DNA of 64,000 bases from Cryptomeria japonica (taxonomy: Eukaryota; Streptophyta; Pinopsida; Cupressales; Cupressaceae). The notes beneath the pieces were generated by a model. The model was not told where the DNA came from and did no database searches. It saw nothing but the letters and a program-made list of their open reading frames with translations. Position numbers and translations under genes: made by a program. Below are positions 1-12,447 of this stretch, one piece after another (the first letter of the stretch is position 1; every line of letters begins with the position of its first letter). Location: assembly GCF_030272615.1 (NCBI RefSeq), contig NC_081412.1:664976481-665040480 (forward strand), read 5' to 3'.

Positions 1-435
1 ATAACAAATAATTTAATTAGTCAATGGAGGGTTGGCAAGCATACACAAAGGGAGTGTATTTTTTATATATTTTATTATGAATTCCTTTATAGATCAATTT
101 GCATAGATTAATTAAATAATATAAAATTGTTGTCATTAAGTTGTCTCTTTTCTACATCACATAGTCTTATGTTGAGTTAGCACCTCATAATCTATGTGAC
201 ACCACTTGTCTACTCTCAACTATAATATTATTAATAAAAGAAATAATGGTAACACCAAGGTCAATAAATTATAGTACAATCTTGACCGAGTTTTCTAAAC
301 TAGTTATCGGACACATTTTGGTAATATCACAACCTTCCTTGAAATAGTCACCAAGTATCTCTAAAACACTTTCATTATCATTTAAATTAATGTGCATAGC
401 ATAATTGAGATATATGTTTTTAGAGGATTCATTGT
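1..435 (+). repeat. 3' flank of a lost LRR-RLP copy
   Basis: This stretch is collinear with the DNA downstream of RLP copies A (about 6730-6930) and B (about 31340-31750). Shared blocks include a fall from a 'tttatagatca...tttgcatagatt' type segment, a 'catagtcttat' block, an 'aagttttctaaa' block and 'caccaagtatctct'. The similarity stops near 435, where decayed gypsy integrase begins. The simplest reading is that another RLP copy stood immediately left of the window. There is no coding sequence here. Confidence 0.6.
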
Positions 436-1990
436 TATATTTGTTAAAGGAAAGGTGAAAATTCCATCTTATAAGTTACTATACAAATCTGGTGGATAAC
501 CTTATAGACACAATAAAAATTTTGGCATTTTTTTCTTGCTACTTAAGTGGCACTTACTTGTAGGGTTTCAATTGGAGGACTACCTAATCTCCCACCTCAA
601 AATACCACTAATTGTGACATTGATATGTTGCTTGTTTCATGCTATACCAAGCCACTGGAAAATTATTACTGAAGTTTTGAAGTATCTCTTATTGCTATTA
701 GTATATTGTGGATGACATTCATAAAAAATCTCAACTAGAGTCATCTTTCCTTATGTGTGAAAATCGAAAGAGATATAAATATCCATCTTAACATTTAATT
801 GTTAAATTATATTATTTTATTTTATCGTAGATGATAAGATGAGTTATATACTATTTTATTTCGCATATTGCAAATATGCTAATAAATATTAGATCACATT
901 TTCTCATAATGATTGTAGAGCTACCATAAATTTTGGCACCTTTTCCACAAATACTTTTTTATAGTACGAGAATAAATGGATGAGAGAATCCATAGAAATG
1001 TGCATAGTTAGAAAGTGTATAAAAAATATCAAATTTATTTGAATTAAGCAAACTAGTAATGCAATCTACCCCTATTAACTCCCAAAGTTGTGCTAGTATA
1101 CCTAATAGTTGTAAGAGGTCTACGATTTTTATTTTTTCACCTTTACTTTGTTGGCATATCAAATATTAAATCATAAACTTCCTTATGTCCCCCTTAAAAC
1201 CTTCCCAAGAGAAATATCTTTTGCAAGGTTATTGTTATTTTAGAACCTCGAATGTCCTCATATTGGTGAGTCATGAATTTGAGACAATATGGTAGTTTTC
1301 AACAAATATTTTTTATCAAGAATAGCAAATCTTTGTACCATAAGCAATTATCCTTCTAGGAATTCATATCAAAAAAAGACATGTCTTCAACTTGAAGCTC
1401 TTGAATGAGCTTCTTTATTAAGGAATCATGTTTCAACTCTTCTCATGAAACTTATACCCATTAATCAAATTATTTCTTCCTCTTTTTCATATTGAGAAGG
1501 GCATCATTTGTAATATTATACTAAATCATTTTAAAAATAATTTTAGAGTCACACCCTTGTTAGGATTAACATGCTATTTAGCTTATGATCTTGTGTATTA
1601 ATCATTTGTCTCCAACACTTTTGGAATGTGTCCTTGGACATATAGGAGTAAATAAAAAATAATTTATGATTAATATTCTCTAGAAAAAAATTATATGAAT
1701 TGTCATATGCATTCATGAGGAGGTGGATTTCATTGTGGTGTTTATAAACATATTTTTAGCAAATCTTTCAACTTAGGTGTTTGTTGAAAATGAATATTCA
1801 TTTACTAAAAGTAAATATTTATTCTTTTTGCATACCAATCTAAAGAATTGGTAAAATTTTGAGACTAAAATAAGTTTCACAATTTCTGCTAACATATTCC
1901 CTTGATTTTTTCTCCCAATGCCATTTTTTGGCCCTTTGTGTTCCGACTCTCATCTATTACATATTAATTTTTTGAGGGTTTCTATATGTT
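430..1990 (-). pseudogene. Ty3/gypsy pol remnant (RNase H tail and integrase)
   Basis: Read on the minus strand, this is a heavily mutated Ty3/gypsy pol 3' half. In order there is a linker resembling EELKHDSLIKKLIQELQ (about 1440-1380), the HHCC zinc-binding region ending in CQQSKGE (about 1155), a stretch like IGVDCITSLL (about 1060) where the first catalytic Asp of the core normally sits, and YAHFYGFSHP (about 1000). The C-terminal part (about 590-450) resembles the 'VGD.V.LQLKPYK' and 'PYKVI..I..V.YK.E' segments that precede the chromodomain in plant gypsy integrases. Stops and frameshifts are frequent and no LTR is visible on either side. Upstream RNase H sequence is suggested to about 1990 but is much weaker. 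The protein would have inserted reverse-transcribed DNA; this copy cannot. Confidence 0.7.
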
Positions 1991-4194
1991 ATGCATTCAT
2001 TTATCTTCCATCACAAAAAAAAAATTAACTAATACCTCATTTACCTTTTTCTAATTGATTGTAATGAATATATGCGGCTTTTCAAAAAAAAAAAATCTAT
2101 ATTCTAATATGTCAGGAAATGGGATCTTATCCTAGGGACACAAATAAAGTTTATAATTCCCAAATCACTATCAATCATTGGAGGAGATAAGCCACAAGAT
2201 CCAACTTTGATCCTCAAGGATAGCAGGATGCTTTGTTTGGTTAATTCATCTTTTGATTTTACATGAATATGTAATGATTAGGTAAAATTATAGAAAATTG
2301 AGAATATGAAGCATAAACAGTAAGATACAAAATAGAAAACCAACTTAGAATTATAGATCTAGAAATGGGATGTAAAGAGGAACTTGTAGTAGAAAATATG
2401 GAGTAGAACGTGTTTGACACTAGAGCTAGGCTCCAACATCTTAAAGGTGCTTTTGTCAACAATGAGATATAGATCCTAGATTCTAGGCTCTATGGATTTG
2501 TCTCCTTGAAACTTGGATGAAAGTTACTGGACGTTAGAGATACACTCCAACATCTAAGTGTTTCTACCTATTCAAAGTCTAAAAATGTCTATCATAGGAC
2601 CTAATTTTTCTAATTTCACAACTTTCAACTATTGGATCTATAAGATGGAATTTGTTTGTGTTTTATTCATATTGTTGTTTCACTTTTCTCTAAACCTACT
2701 ATTTATTCTAATGGCATGCTTTACATTCAAGTTCAAGCCAATAAGGTGGCTTTGGAGGTTTCTCACATGCACAATTTACTTGACCATTGGGGTAATTCCT
2801 AATGCACTGTGGGGAGGGTCCCTTGGAAAATTTTGTTTCCCATGGTCATTCTCTACCTTGTAGCAAAAGCTTCTCAACTCAGGGTTCGCAATCCCCTAGA
2901 TCTCAAGTGTCTACCACCACTCTGGCAATAGGAGTTGTTTGTCTTAGTGTCACTTTACTTTCCTGCACTAGGAGATGATACCTCTAGGTGGCCATCAGAT
3001 GGGATGGGTCCATCAACTGGTGGTGGCAGTGGATGGCCATCAACTGGTGGTGGTAGTGGTTGGTCAAAGTCTTCAAAGTGGCTCATTGGTTGCCTTAAGC
3101 TATTTATCATATGCAGAATGGAGAAAAAGACAAAGACAAATACAAAGACAAAGAAGAGGGAGAAGATAAGAAAAATGAAGGGTGGTCTATCCCTAACACC
3201 ATTACAGACCGTGTTGATGAATGTGGTAAATTGGATGACTAGGAACCCCCTCAAACCTCCTATTAGTGTTGCTCTCGCTGCTTAGCAGCTATTATTTTTA
3301 TTGTTGCTTACTTGTTTTCCAAGCACTTCATGTGTGACTCTGAGTGACCTAGTTTCCTCCTACATTCTTTTATAAATATGTGAATATTTAAATTTTAATA
3401 GAATTAGATGCATGTGTTCATCAAAAAAATAATTATAGTCTACTACGGTGAAAAGATATTAAAAGCTTACATAATGGAAAGATGAGACAAAAAACCCTTG
3501 TGTTCTTTCTTAAGATTGTAATTGGAAATGAAAACATTTACATACCATTTACACTCCCTCCATAAGAAAGTGATAATGTATGTAAATTTTGTACAAATGT
3601 TTTTAAAATAACCTCAATTATCATCTAAACAATCATTAAATATACTTATGTTGAATTCAATTTAAATTAAATTAGAAAATTAAATAATTATATTTAAAAA
3701 TATATTATTAATTATATCAACTTCAATATACAAATTAATAAATTAAAAAATAGAGATGATATGATCAACTAAAAATAAACGATATTCATAGGAAAAAATT
3801 CAAAAACAAAACTTTTAATATCTTAAAAGTATTTTTTCACACAAGTGATTGTAATATTTTCATATCTTTGAAAACAAATGATGATGAAAATTTGAATCAA
3901 ACAAAATCAAGAATTTCAATTTAAAAATATAAAATATTTTTTAATTATAGATATATATATATACAATAATTCAAATATGAAATAAAATGTTTTTAATAAA
4001 ATAAAATAATTCTTCAATAAATAAAATAATCTTTAAATAAATAAATTCAAGACACCTAAGAAGACTCCTCATCATAAAAGTAGAAGAAAAAGTCTTGGAG
4101 GAAGATTATAATGATCAAGAAGTTGAATATTTTGTTTGATTGCCCAATTATAAAGTGTAATGTTTGTTCATAGGAACAATTACATAGAATCATC
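1991..4194. other. Intergenic DNA, old repeat debris
   Basis: No convincing gene. The part 2220-3410 is less AT-rich and may be old retroelement debris: two related 'ctccaacatct' segments occur near 2431 and 2548, and a possible gag-like peptide (NFSNFTTFNYWIYKMEF) starts near 2605. A short open frame at 2935-3285 holds a duplicated 24-base Gly/Ser-coding motif and has no recognisable family. From 3411 to 4194 the DNA is very AT-rich, with a short TA run near 3950, and leads into RLP copy A. Confidence 0.4.
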
Positions 4195-6140
4195 ATGTCT
4201 TTTGTTTCACTCTGGATGAATCTCACTTTTACCTTGGCCATGCTCATGCGGTTGAGTTATCCTTTCACCAATGGATGCCCAGCTGATGAAAAAAGTTACC
4301 TCTTAGATTTCAAAGGAGCTCTCATCGATCCCATGCGTCGCCTGTCATCGTGGTAGGGCTACAATTCTTGCCACCCTCTTTTGGTTGTCTTCTTCTATTG
4401 AGAAGCCTTGTTCTTGAAAATAATCAGCTCTCGAGAAAAATACCAGATACGCTTTTAAAACCAGCTAGATTAAAAACACTAAAACTTTCTTCCAATAATT
4501 TAACAGGGATATTTTCTCTTCGGTGATGGATAACTTAACTCAGCTTCAAGAATTGAACCTTTCTAATGATAGCTTTATAGTTAGCATTTCTTCAAGTTAG
4601 ATTCTACCATTTTCCCACCTCGAGTGCCTGGCATTGAGCTCTTACAATATTGAAGGTGATTTTCCTTCTTTTCTATCTACTCAATATTCACTAGAAGTCT
4701 TGCATCTCTCAGATAACAACATTGTAGGATAAATTCCTAATTGGCTAGGGGATCTTGCTGCTCTCAACGAGCTATTTCTTTCAAATAACCAGCTAGAAGG
4801 TTCTCTGCCTTCGGTAATATCCAAGCATTTCTTCATCCTTTTGTTGAAAAGAAACAAATTACAAGGCTCTCTTCCATCCTTTAAGACAGAGAATAATTTT
4901 GGTGGTTTGTTCCTGCTACAATTAATTCTTATGTCTTACTTCTATCAAGCAATAATCTGATAGGAGAAGTTCCAATTTCATTCTACACAAATACAAGTGT
5001 GATTGAATATCTGGACTTGTCAAAGAACAATATTAGGGGCAGAATTCCTCCAAATTTGGGGGATGCATGGAGTTGAATGTTTTAAATTTGGCTCATAATG
5101 ATTTGCAAGAGGAGATACTAGAGCAACTAGAAAATCAGAGGTCTCTTCGTACACTAAATCACTATGAAAACAATCTACAAGGTACCATTCCTTCATCCAT
5201 AATAAATTGTACAGATCTACATGTATTTGATGTTGGAAGCAACCAAATTCAAGGAAACATCCTAGTTTTCATTAGAGAGTTGAGACGTCTCCGAATTTTG
5301 GGTTGGCTTCAAATAAATTTGAAGGCACTATTCCTACCTTCCTCCTGGAGCTGAAGTTTATACAGATTTTAGATTTATCCCAAAATTGTTTATCAAGACC
5401 TATTCCTAAAAATCTAGGAAAGCTAGATGTTATGGCCAATGAATCAGAGTTCACTTGGCATTTTGGAGCTAGTGATCCCTTTCATGACTATGACTTCACA
5501 ATCTGAGATCAAGTTACTCTTTGGGGTAAGGGGTGGACAACTCCATATGAAAAGATATTAGGCAACATTCCTCTTGAAGTAGGTCTTCTCAAAAATCTAA
5601 TTTCTTTGAACTTTTCAAGAAATAAATTGAGCGGTTCCATTCTAGAATCTCTGGGAGCCTTGGTTAAACTGGAGTCCTTGGATCTCTCAGGAAACAATTT
5701 GTCTAGAAAGATTCCCTCAGAACTTCTGAGCCTCACGTTCCTTGTGGTTTTGAATGTTTCAAATAACATGTTTTCTAGTTTGATACCACAAGGTAAGCAA
5801 TTTGCAACCTTTGAGGCTTCTTCTTTTGTGGGAAACCTAGATCTACATGGACCTCCATTAGAAAATAGAACCAAAGAAAGCAAGAAGAATTGCATGAAAG
5901 AGAGACAAAGGCAGAGGTAGAGGAAGACAAAGAGGTAGAGGAAGAGGAAGAAGATGATGGAATGAAGAGATGGTGGGCAGTGGCAGTGGGATTCAGTTAT
6001 GGGATGGGATATGCCACTGTAATTGCACTATTGTGCTTCCAAATAAGATGGAGATAATGAATATTTCTATTATCTGGATAGACTTATGCCACGGCTCTTT
6101 GCACAACGGCGTTGAAAAATACCCTGGAAAGCCCACTGCC
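4195..6140 (+). pseudogene. LRR receptor-like protein copy A, deleted and frameshifted
   Basis: This is a dead paralogue of copy D. It starts with a matching signal peptide (MSFVSLWMNLTFTLAMLM) and LRR N-cap, then has a TAG in place of the CAA after the conserved SSW. The sequence then jumps from the codon-55 region of copy D to codon 371, a loss of about 946 bp that also breaks frame. Further lesions include a 1-base deletion near 4520 and a TGG-to-TAG change near 4598. LRR repeats with L..L.LS.N..G.IP spacing continue to about 5830. They are followed by a charged Glu/Lys/Arg-rich juxtamembrane stretch (5880-5960), the conserved MKRWWAV and a membrane span (about 5977-6045), then a short basic tail. 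There is no kinase domain, so the family is receptor-like protein rather than receptor kinase. Such proteins sense extracellular ligands in defence or development; this copy cannot make one. Confidence 0.9.
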
Positions 6141-6930
6141 TTCATATTTATGTTTTCTTATTTAAGATATTGACAGAAAATTTAAAGTGCATTGTTCTAT
6201 TTCATGTTACATCTTAAATAAAACATGAGATATTAAATTTTGTGATTGCTTAAACATTTTCATACCCCTTTTTATGCTTTTTGAATTTCACTGTTATTTA
6301 TATAGTTTAAATTTTAATATATTTTTATTGCAATAAGACACAACCAAGACTTTTTAACCTTTAATAGTCAACTTTTATTGTCTTCACAAGAACTCTACTA
6401 AACATTCATTGCAAATAAAACAACTCATGTATTTTTCACTTTTTAAAATCTAGCTCAACCTTTTTCAATTTGTGTTTTTAAAAATGTATTTTTTCTATTT
6501 TCATGTATTTCTATCAATGATTGTAAATAATTGCAAGTTTCTAGACTTTAATTATATAATAAAAATATCTTAAGTTTAATAAGTTAACTTATATGTATGA
6601 CATTAATAATTTTAAATCTTAGCGAATTTATTTTGCAATGACACTTTACCATGTATATGTATATTGAGATTTTTTGAAATATTAAAATGTGATTTAATAT
6701 ATCATTTAATTTTTAGATATATGAAAGATAATTTAAATAATTTACAATACAAATAGGTGTTGAGGGATTGGAAAGTATGCATTAAAGTGAGTGGAGTATT
6801 TATATATAGTATTTTGAATTCTTTATAGAGCATTTTGCATAGTTTAACTTAAGAAAATGTAATTGTAGTCTTCAAGTTGTTAGTTTTCACACCACATAGT
6901 CTAATTATGAACTATTTATTGGACACCTTT
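6141..6930 (+). repeat. 3' flank of RLP copy A
   Basis: AT-rich non-coding DNA. From about 6540 it aligns with the DNA downstream of copy B (31130 on) and, near 6730-6930, with 1-200 of this window. The match ends at 6930, inside a 'ttggacaccttttg' segment, exactly where a long LTR begins. The LTR therefore inserted into, or recombined with, an RLP 3' flank. Confidence 0.6.
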
Positions 6931-9900
6931 TGTAGTACCCCTCCTCGGTCAGACCTCTTTTTGGATTTATGTTTGACTTCAGTTGACTATTCTGTGGATA
7001 CATTATTGTATATTGATTCAAACTTTATGCGATGTTATTTCATGGTTTTACTGGATATGTGATTTATGCTTTCTTGCAGTATTTTAGTGCTTATGATTAA
7101 TGCTATTTTTATGGATTATTGTCATGGACTGACACTTTTACCTTACATATGCAATGTGTTATTTTTGTGTTGCGTGTTTGCAAGTGTATGGGATGTGAGG
7201 GGATGATTTTCCTTCACTCACTCTGGTGAGACAGGGAATGTCATGATTCTCCTTCAAAGGTGTGCATGTCGTGTTTGATTATATATCTGTATATTTGCAT
7301 GTGTTGTTCACTAATGCAAGACATTGTAGGTACAAGTACCAGGTAGGTACAGGGTACGGACTCCCCCTTGTTTCATAGGTCTAAGCATACCTTATTTGTC
7401 TAATGAGAATGGAGAAGATAGTGGTTGGACCGTAACTTGACCCTTAGTCACACTCATGTCAGTGTTATCAGTCGATCGACTTTCTCGTTTGACCGATATG
7501 CGAGTCATAGTGTGTTAGTATTTTCATTTTGTGAGTCATCTTTTGATCATTCCTCATTTTACATGCTTTCAATTATTTAAATGGTTGTTAAATTGAGTGA
7601 CTGGTGCTAGTTTTGTGTTGGCGTAATTAGTCTTTAAATATGCCTTGAGTAATTGATTTAAATTAAATAGATAAAGTTGCTAGAATTGAAAGTTAAAATG
7701 GCTTAATATATATTGTGTTAAAGAGTATTAATATATGGGGAAAATTAGTAAGTATATTCCTTTCTATTTAAATTCCAAAAATGTAATGTTGAGTTAAAAT
7801 CTCTCAGAAATGGTAAATGAGAAAGATAAACAATAAAGCTTTTTGCTCTCTACCTTTCTTTTTGACTTTTGGTATTTAATGGTTAAAAGAAAAAAGAAAA
7901 AAAAAAGGTTAATTCATGAGAATAAAGTAAATCAGATTTCCTTATTTGTTTAATAGCTTTATTTTGATTGGTTGGGGGGAAAAAGTTTCAACCTAAAAGT
8001 TTAGGTTGAAATATTTTTGTATTTATGCCTATGAGTTCACGGGAAGGGGAGGATTCAGCTTGGAAGGCAAAATTTGAAAATTGTTTGGAAGAAGGAACTA
8101 GTTTGAGAATCTAGTTGCAGGGTTGAAGCTCTTCCACAAATTGCTTCCTGGATAGCTTCACAGGTTCGATAGCCTCTGCTTTTATTTTCATTAAAAAAAA
8201 TTAGATTTCTTCCTCTTCTTCCTATGTGTTGTGTGAAATATTTGTAAAATGGTTGTAGTTGTTTTGGAGTAGTTTCCATGAGATTTAATGGAAATTTCAG
8301 TTCATTATTGATTTAGAATGCTTCTCAAATCTCCTTAGTTGGTTATTTCATTTTTATATTTTTGCTTGAAATCAATTCCTCCATTTATATCTTATGGATG
8401 GAATTGATTTTTTCTGCATGTTTTAGTTTTGATTTGTGAAATTTGGGGAGGTTATGCTAGCAAAATTTTGCCAGATTTGCCCCCTTTGTGTTTCCAAATA
8501 ATTTATTCCTCTGTGTTTTAAAAATTCGATGAATGAAGAAATTGAGTTAATAATTTCACTTTCTCCAATATTTGCCATTGTTATTTTGCCCAAATTTTTT
8601 ATTGAGATTTTTTAATCTCTTTGGTTTTGATGATTTGTCTAATTTGATCGATGAAAATTGCAAGGTATATTCATGATTGTTGTTCTTTTAAAAGATTGAC
8701 TGTGTTGGGTCTTAGTGATTTTAGCTTTTCTTGCAAGGGGGTTTAATTGTTTGTTATCTCTCGTTTATGTCACTTGTCCTGTTGTGATGTATTTTGGTAT
8801 CTCTTGACCAATTAATGTAGTGTAACCTCGTTGTCGTAACCATGTAGTGCTTGATCCTTATGACTGGTCAAGGGTTAGTATGCCTTTATTTTGGCCACTT
8901 GTATTTGGATAGTGGTGTTATAGCCTTTTGTTTCATCATAGGGTCCTCGTAGAGTGACCATGTTTGTTAGTGTCTTATGAGAGAGTGGCTTTCGAGTGGG
9001 GGCCGCACCTAAAGTGGATAGCAGGATAACCCCTTGAAAGTTAGTTAATAAGTGATAATTTAATAATTGATTAGGGGGTGGTAGTTGTAATACTAATTAA
9101 GATATTGTACCCCACACATGGTTGAGTGCTTGTATAGGCTCACGATGTAGTGGGAAGGCTTGGAATGGAAAACCTACCACCTTGTCTTCATGAAAGGTTG
9201 GTAGGGTCCACATGAGACTTAGATGGAGCCGAGGGTTCGAGAAAGGCTACCAGGATAACCCAGGATGGGGGTCGAGACCTATGGAAACCAACCTAGGGTA
9301 ACCATCTCAAGCCATGCGATGACACTCTCTCTTTAGGGTCACTAGTGTATTGTGAGTTCGAGTCACATGAGTATTGTGGATTCATTTTGTACTATCATCC
9401 TTGTCCTATTTATTCTTTCTTGAGGTTCCTCTACTATCTCCTAGCACGGTGGGGTGATTCCATTTTGGGATCACATGGTCGGGTGGTAGTGCCACTTTTC
9501 ATCGGATATTCTTGTTCGTACCTTCATGTAAGGATTGGCTTTGCAGGCATACCAATGGTTCGTGATTCATAATCTAGCTCATGTTGGAGTTTATTCTTAT
9601 GAGACCTATGTGGTCAATTGTATCATTAAATTTATGTAACCTTGTAATTTCTATTGATGTTAACTTTAAATGTATTCTGGAAGCCATGTATTTTATGGTC
9701 AGTGTAATCCTAAGAGTTGGAGGTTAGTTATCAAATTTCATTATTATATGTATATATGCTTCATTTTAAAGTAAAGTATATTGTTATTCTTTCAATATTT
9801 TAATAGTGAAATCTGTTATTGTATATGATTAGTTATGTTTATTGAGTAATGTTGGATTAATTGGATTAATCGTAATTGTGTAATTCAACTTTTAGCTTTA

Positions 9901-9956
9901 ATCTTCATTCGTAACCCTTTTGGAATTCTGGTGTAAGTCTTCCACTTGTGTTATTT

Positions 9957-9992
<36 letters not shown>

Positions 9993-10018
9993 CCCCTTTG
10001 TTGCCTAGTTTTGTGGTT
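6931..10018 (+). mobile_element. Long solo LTR, Ty3/gypsy type, 3' end eroded
   Basis: The left edge is a typical LTR terminus (TGTAGTACCCCTCC). The interior is non-coding and unusually GC-rich and G-rich in its last third (about 8800-9560), as in long gypsy LTRs. The last 540 bases (9476-10018), with blocks such as 'ggtggtagtgccact' and 'gttgcctagtt', are related to a segment in each unit of the tandem array at 38.9-53.3 kb (for example 41317-41905). By that comparison the right end lacks roughly the last 25-30 bases. No pol sequence adjoins it on either side, so it is treated as a solo LTR. No target-site duplication was found, probably because the right edge is damaged. A (TA)14 microsatellite interrupts it. 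At about 3.1 kb it is long even for gypsy and could be composite. Confidence 0.55.
9962..9989. repeat. (TA)n microsatellite
   Basis: About fourteen uninterrupted TA units lie inside the end of the long LTR. The related segment in the 3.6-kb units has an A-run at the corresponding place, so this is local slippage growth. Confidence 0.9.
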
Positions 10019-10049
10019 TTTAAAATATTAAATAGATTCATCATCAACA

Positions 10050-10308
10050 CAATGCCACCCAATTACAAATTGATCATTGCTAGAGACTTCAATATTGACA
10101 TGCTACATTCTACAAAAACATAAATAACATTTTTTGAATTTATGAACTAGTACAAATTGTCATTGGACATTAACAAGCCAACAACACATGCAAGGATTTT
10201 GTTAGATTAGTTTTGGATACGCAATATCGATACTAGTTTTGTGAAATCCACTTTACTAGATACATATTTGACTAGCCAATTTGCAATCTCCATACAATTC
10301 CAGTTGTA
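10050..10308 (+). pseudogene. LINE-type endonuclease (EEP) domain fragment
   Basis: One reading frame of about 86 codons with four stops (three internal, one at the end) shows the order of motifs of the C-terminal half of an apurinic-type endonuclease from a non-LTR retrotransposon. It has LIIARDFNIDML (the GDFN motif with Gly changed to Arg), then FFEFMN, NKPTTHARILLD, FWIRNID and a terminal LTSQFAI where SDH is expected. The internal stops are TAA or TAG at positions that could have been Gln codons. The style (DFNIDML, and LLD followed by a hydrophobic/aromatic pair) is closer to CR1/L2/RTE-like or other non-L1 endonucleases than to the plant L1 form I know. That comparison is from memory and is inference. 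No reverse transcriptase could be followed downstream. Confidence 0.55.
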
Positions 10309-11835
10309 GTTCACACAAATTCATAACATAAACATGGCAAGACAATAATTGTCTAAAGAAACAACAAAAGAAATTGCAGCCCATTGTTTCACCTCCATTT
10401 TCCCACAAATGTAATGGCTTGAGAAATGACAAAATAGATAAATATCCCTCCAAGCTCTGATACTCCTAAGATGCAAATTAAAAACACTACTCATGATCCT
10501 CAACTATTTTCATTACCAAAAAGGTACATATTGATTCTATGTTAACCCAACACATTGGAGTTAATATTTTGATACCATGTATATTGCATTGGCAAACAAC
10601 AAAATATTATGCTTTGTTTGACTCAATCTAAGATTCAAATTGATGTTCTAATTCTTGTTTTCTATCATAATCTTGAGATGATCCAAAAGTATTCTCATTG
10701 CTAGTACACCATGACTCCATTCTATCAAGTAATTGATATTATTTTACTCTTTGAATGATTACAGGGCACAAATTGAAGTCTTCAAAGGCATACAAATCAC
10801 TCTACTATAGTGCATTCATTTACCTAGAACATGCTTACACTACAATAATCATCAGTGTATTGTGCACCTACACTACAAGAGTTAACAGTGCATTGTACAT
10901 AATATTTTACATGTTATCTATTTTCCCATCTTTTCCCTTTTCTTCTTTATAGATGGCAATAATTCCATCAATTTTACACTTACCTAAGTTATGCTCTATT
11001 CTCAATAAATTATGATTGAAAAAGTTATAGGTATTAGAAAATGTGTTCCCATTTTTAATATTGAATTAAATTTTAAGTATTATAGTTCTTGTTTGACCAC
11101 CTCATCAAATGCCCCTGTAAAAATAGCCTTGTATAGCTTCTTGCACCATAACCTTGCATATGTTTGTGTATGGATTATATTTGTTCCTTATTTCAGATTT
11201 TTTTCTTTGCACTATGTTTTCATGTTTTTTTCATAACACCTAATCTGTTTGTATATTCAAAGTATATTACATCTTTTGCATACATTGTCAATTTCATTGT
11301 CTAACTCCCAAAAATGTCCAAGTAATGACTCAAGAGAAACCCATACTAGCAATATTTAAGGAAGCTCTTATCTGTATTTGAATCTTGACCCCATTTTGAA
11401 ATGTTTATTTGTTTCCAATTCAAAAGTAGAGAAATGACTATTCACATTACTTATTACATAGTGTTACCAGCTACAAAATTGTCTAAGCTTGTACAATATA
11501 ACTCAATTCATTCACATTTAAGAGTGGTTTGTAGTTGGCTTACAATAATACAACACTTAAGAAAGCAACATAATGGTGTTCATCATGACATTGTGTCCAA
11601 TGCCTTTTTTTTCTTTGCCATGATCTTTTAGATTGTTTAGATCTTCCAAAGATGCCACTGCCCACTGCATATTTAATGCACTTTATATGTTTGATGCATT
11701 TTCGTGTCTTGTTCAAAAGTAGAGAAATGACTAATGTTAAGTTCATACAACTATCACATTACCTATTGTATAGTACATTGACTTAACTGATTATATACTA
11801 GAGCATTATTTATCTAATACAATTTAAATCTTGTT
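10309..11835. other. Intergenic, nothing recognised
   Basis: AT-rich DNA with short chance open frames on both strands and no family resemblance. It may include the eroded remainder of the LINE fragment to its left. Confidence 0.4.
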
Positions 11836-11839
11836 GCAT

Positions 11840-12447
11840 TGTCATGGTTATTTCAAGTACTAGTATACATACCTAAGATTGCACCCAAGCACTTGTTAGG
11901 ATATCTTCTACAATAAATTAGGTCTATTTTGCAAACCTTGACAATTATATACAACTCAATGAGAATGTCATTAACTATTTTTTTTTAAACACTTACATGC
12001 AACTATAATTTGTCTTGGCAATTATTTAGATACAACTACTTATTCAATTGATTCTTCTTGCATTTAATAGCTGCAAAATCTGCAGGAACCAACAAAATTA
12101 TAACAATTTTCTCCCAATCAAAGTTATTATAGAAGCCCAAAATTTTCATAGTTCTTTTAAGTATGAGTGTATGTACTGAAGATTACACCCAAGCATTTAT
12201 CACGACATCTTCTACAATAAATCAAGTCTATTTTACAAACTTTGAAAACTATATACAACTTAATGAGTAATGTCATCAACTATTTTTTTTTTAAGACTTG
12301 CATGCAACTATAATTTGTCTTGGCAAATTGTTGAAATACAACTACTTATTCAACTGATTCTTCCTACATTTAACATTTGCAATAGCTGCAAGCACCAACA
12401 AAATTATAGCATTTTTCTCTTGATCAAAGTTATTGCACAAGCCTAGA
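11840..12447. repeat. Two-copy tandem duplication, period 304 bp
   Basis: Segments 11840-12143 and 12144-12447 align along their length with roughly 15 per cent differences by eye. Anchors: 'cacccaagca' at 11882 and 12186, the long T-run before the 'catgcaactataatttgtcttggcaa' type block, and 'accaacaaaattata' near the end of each. It is an old local duplication with no coding capacity. Confidence 0.85.

Noticed and set aside
2935..3285. Open frame with Gly/Ser repeats (GGGSGW twice), as a gene
   Set aside because: The regularity comes from a short internal DNA duplication. All three + frames and one minus frame are partly open over it, and no family or start context supports it.
5509..5895. 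128-codon minus-strand frame
   Set aside because: It is antisense to LRR-coding sequence of copy A. LRR DNA often leaves the opposite strand open. The + strand homology to copy D is decisive.
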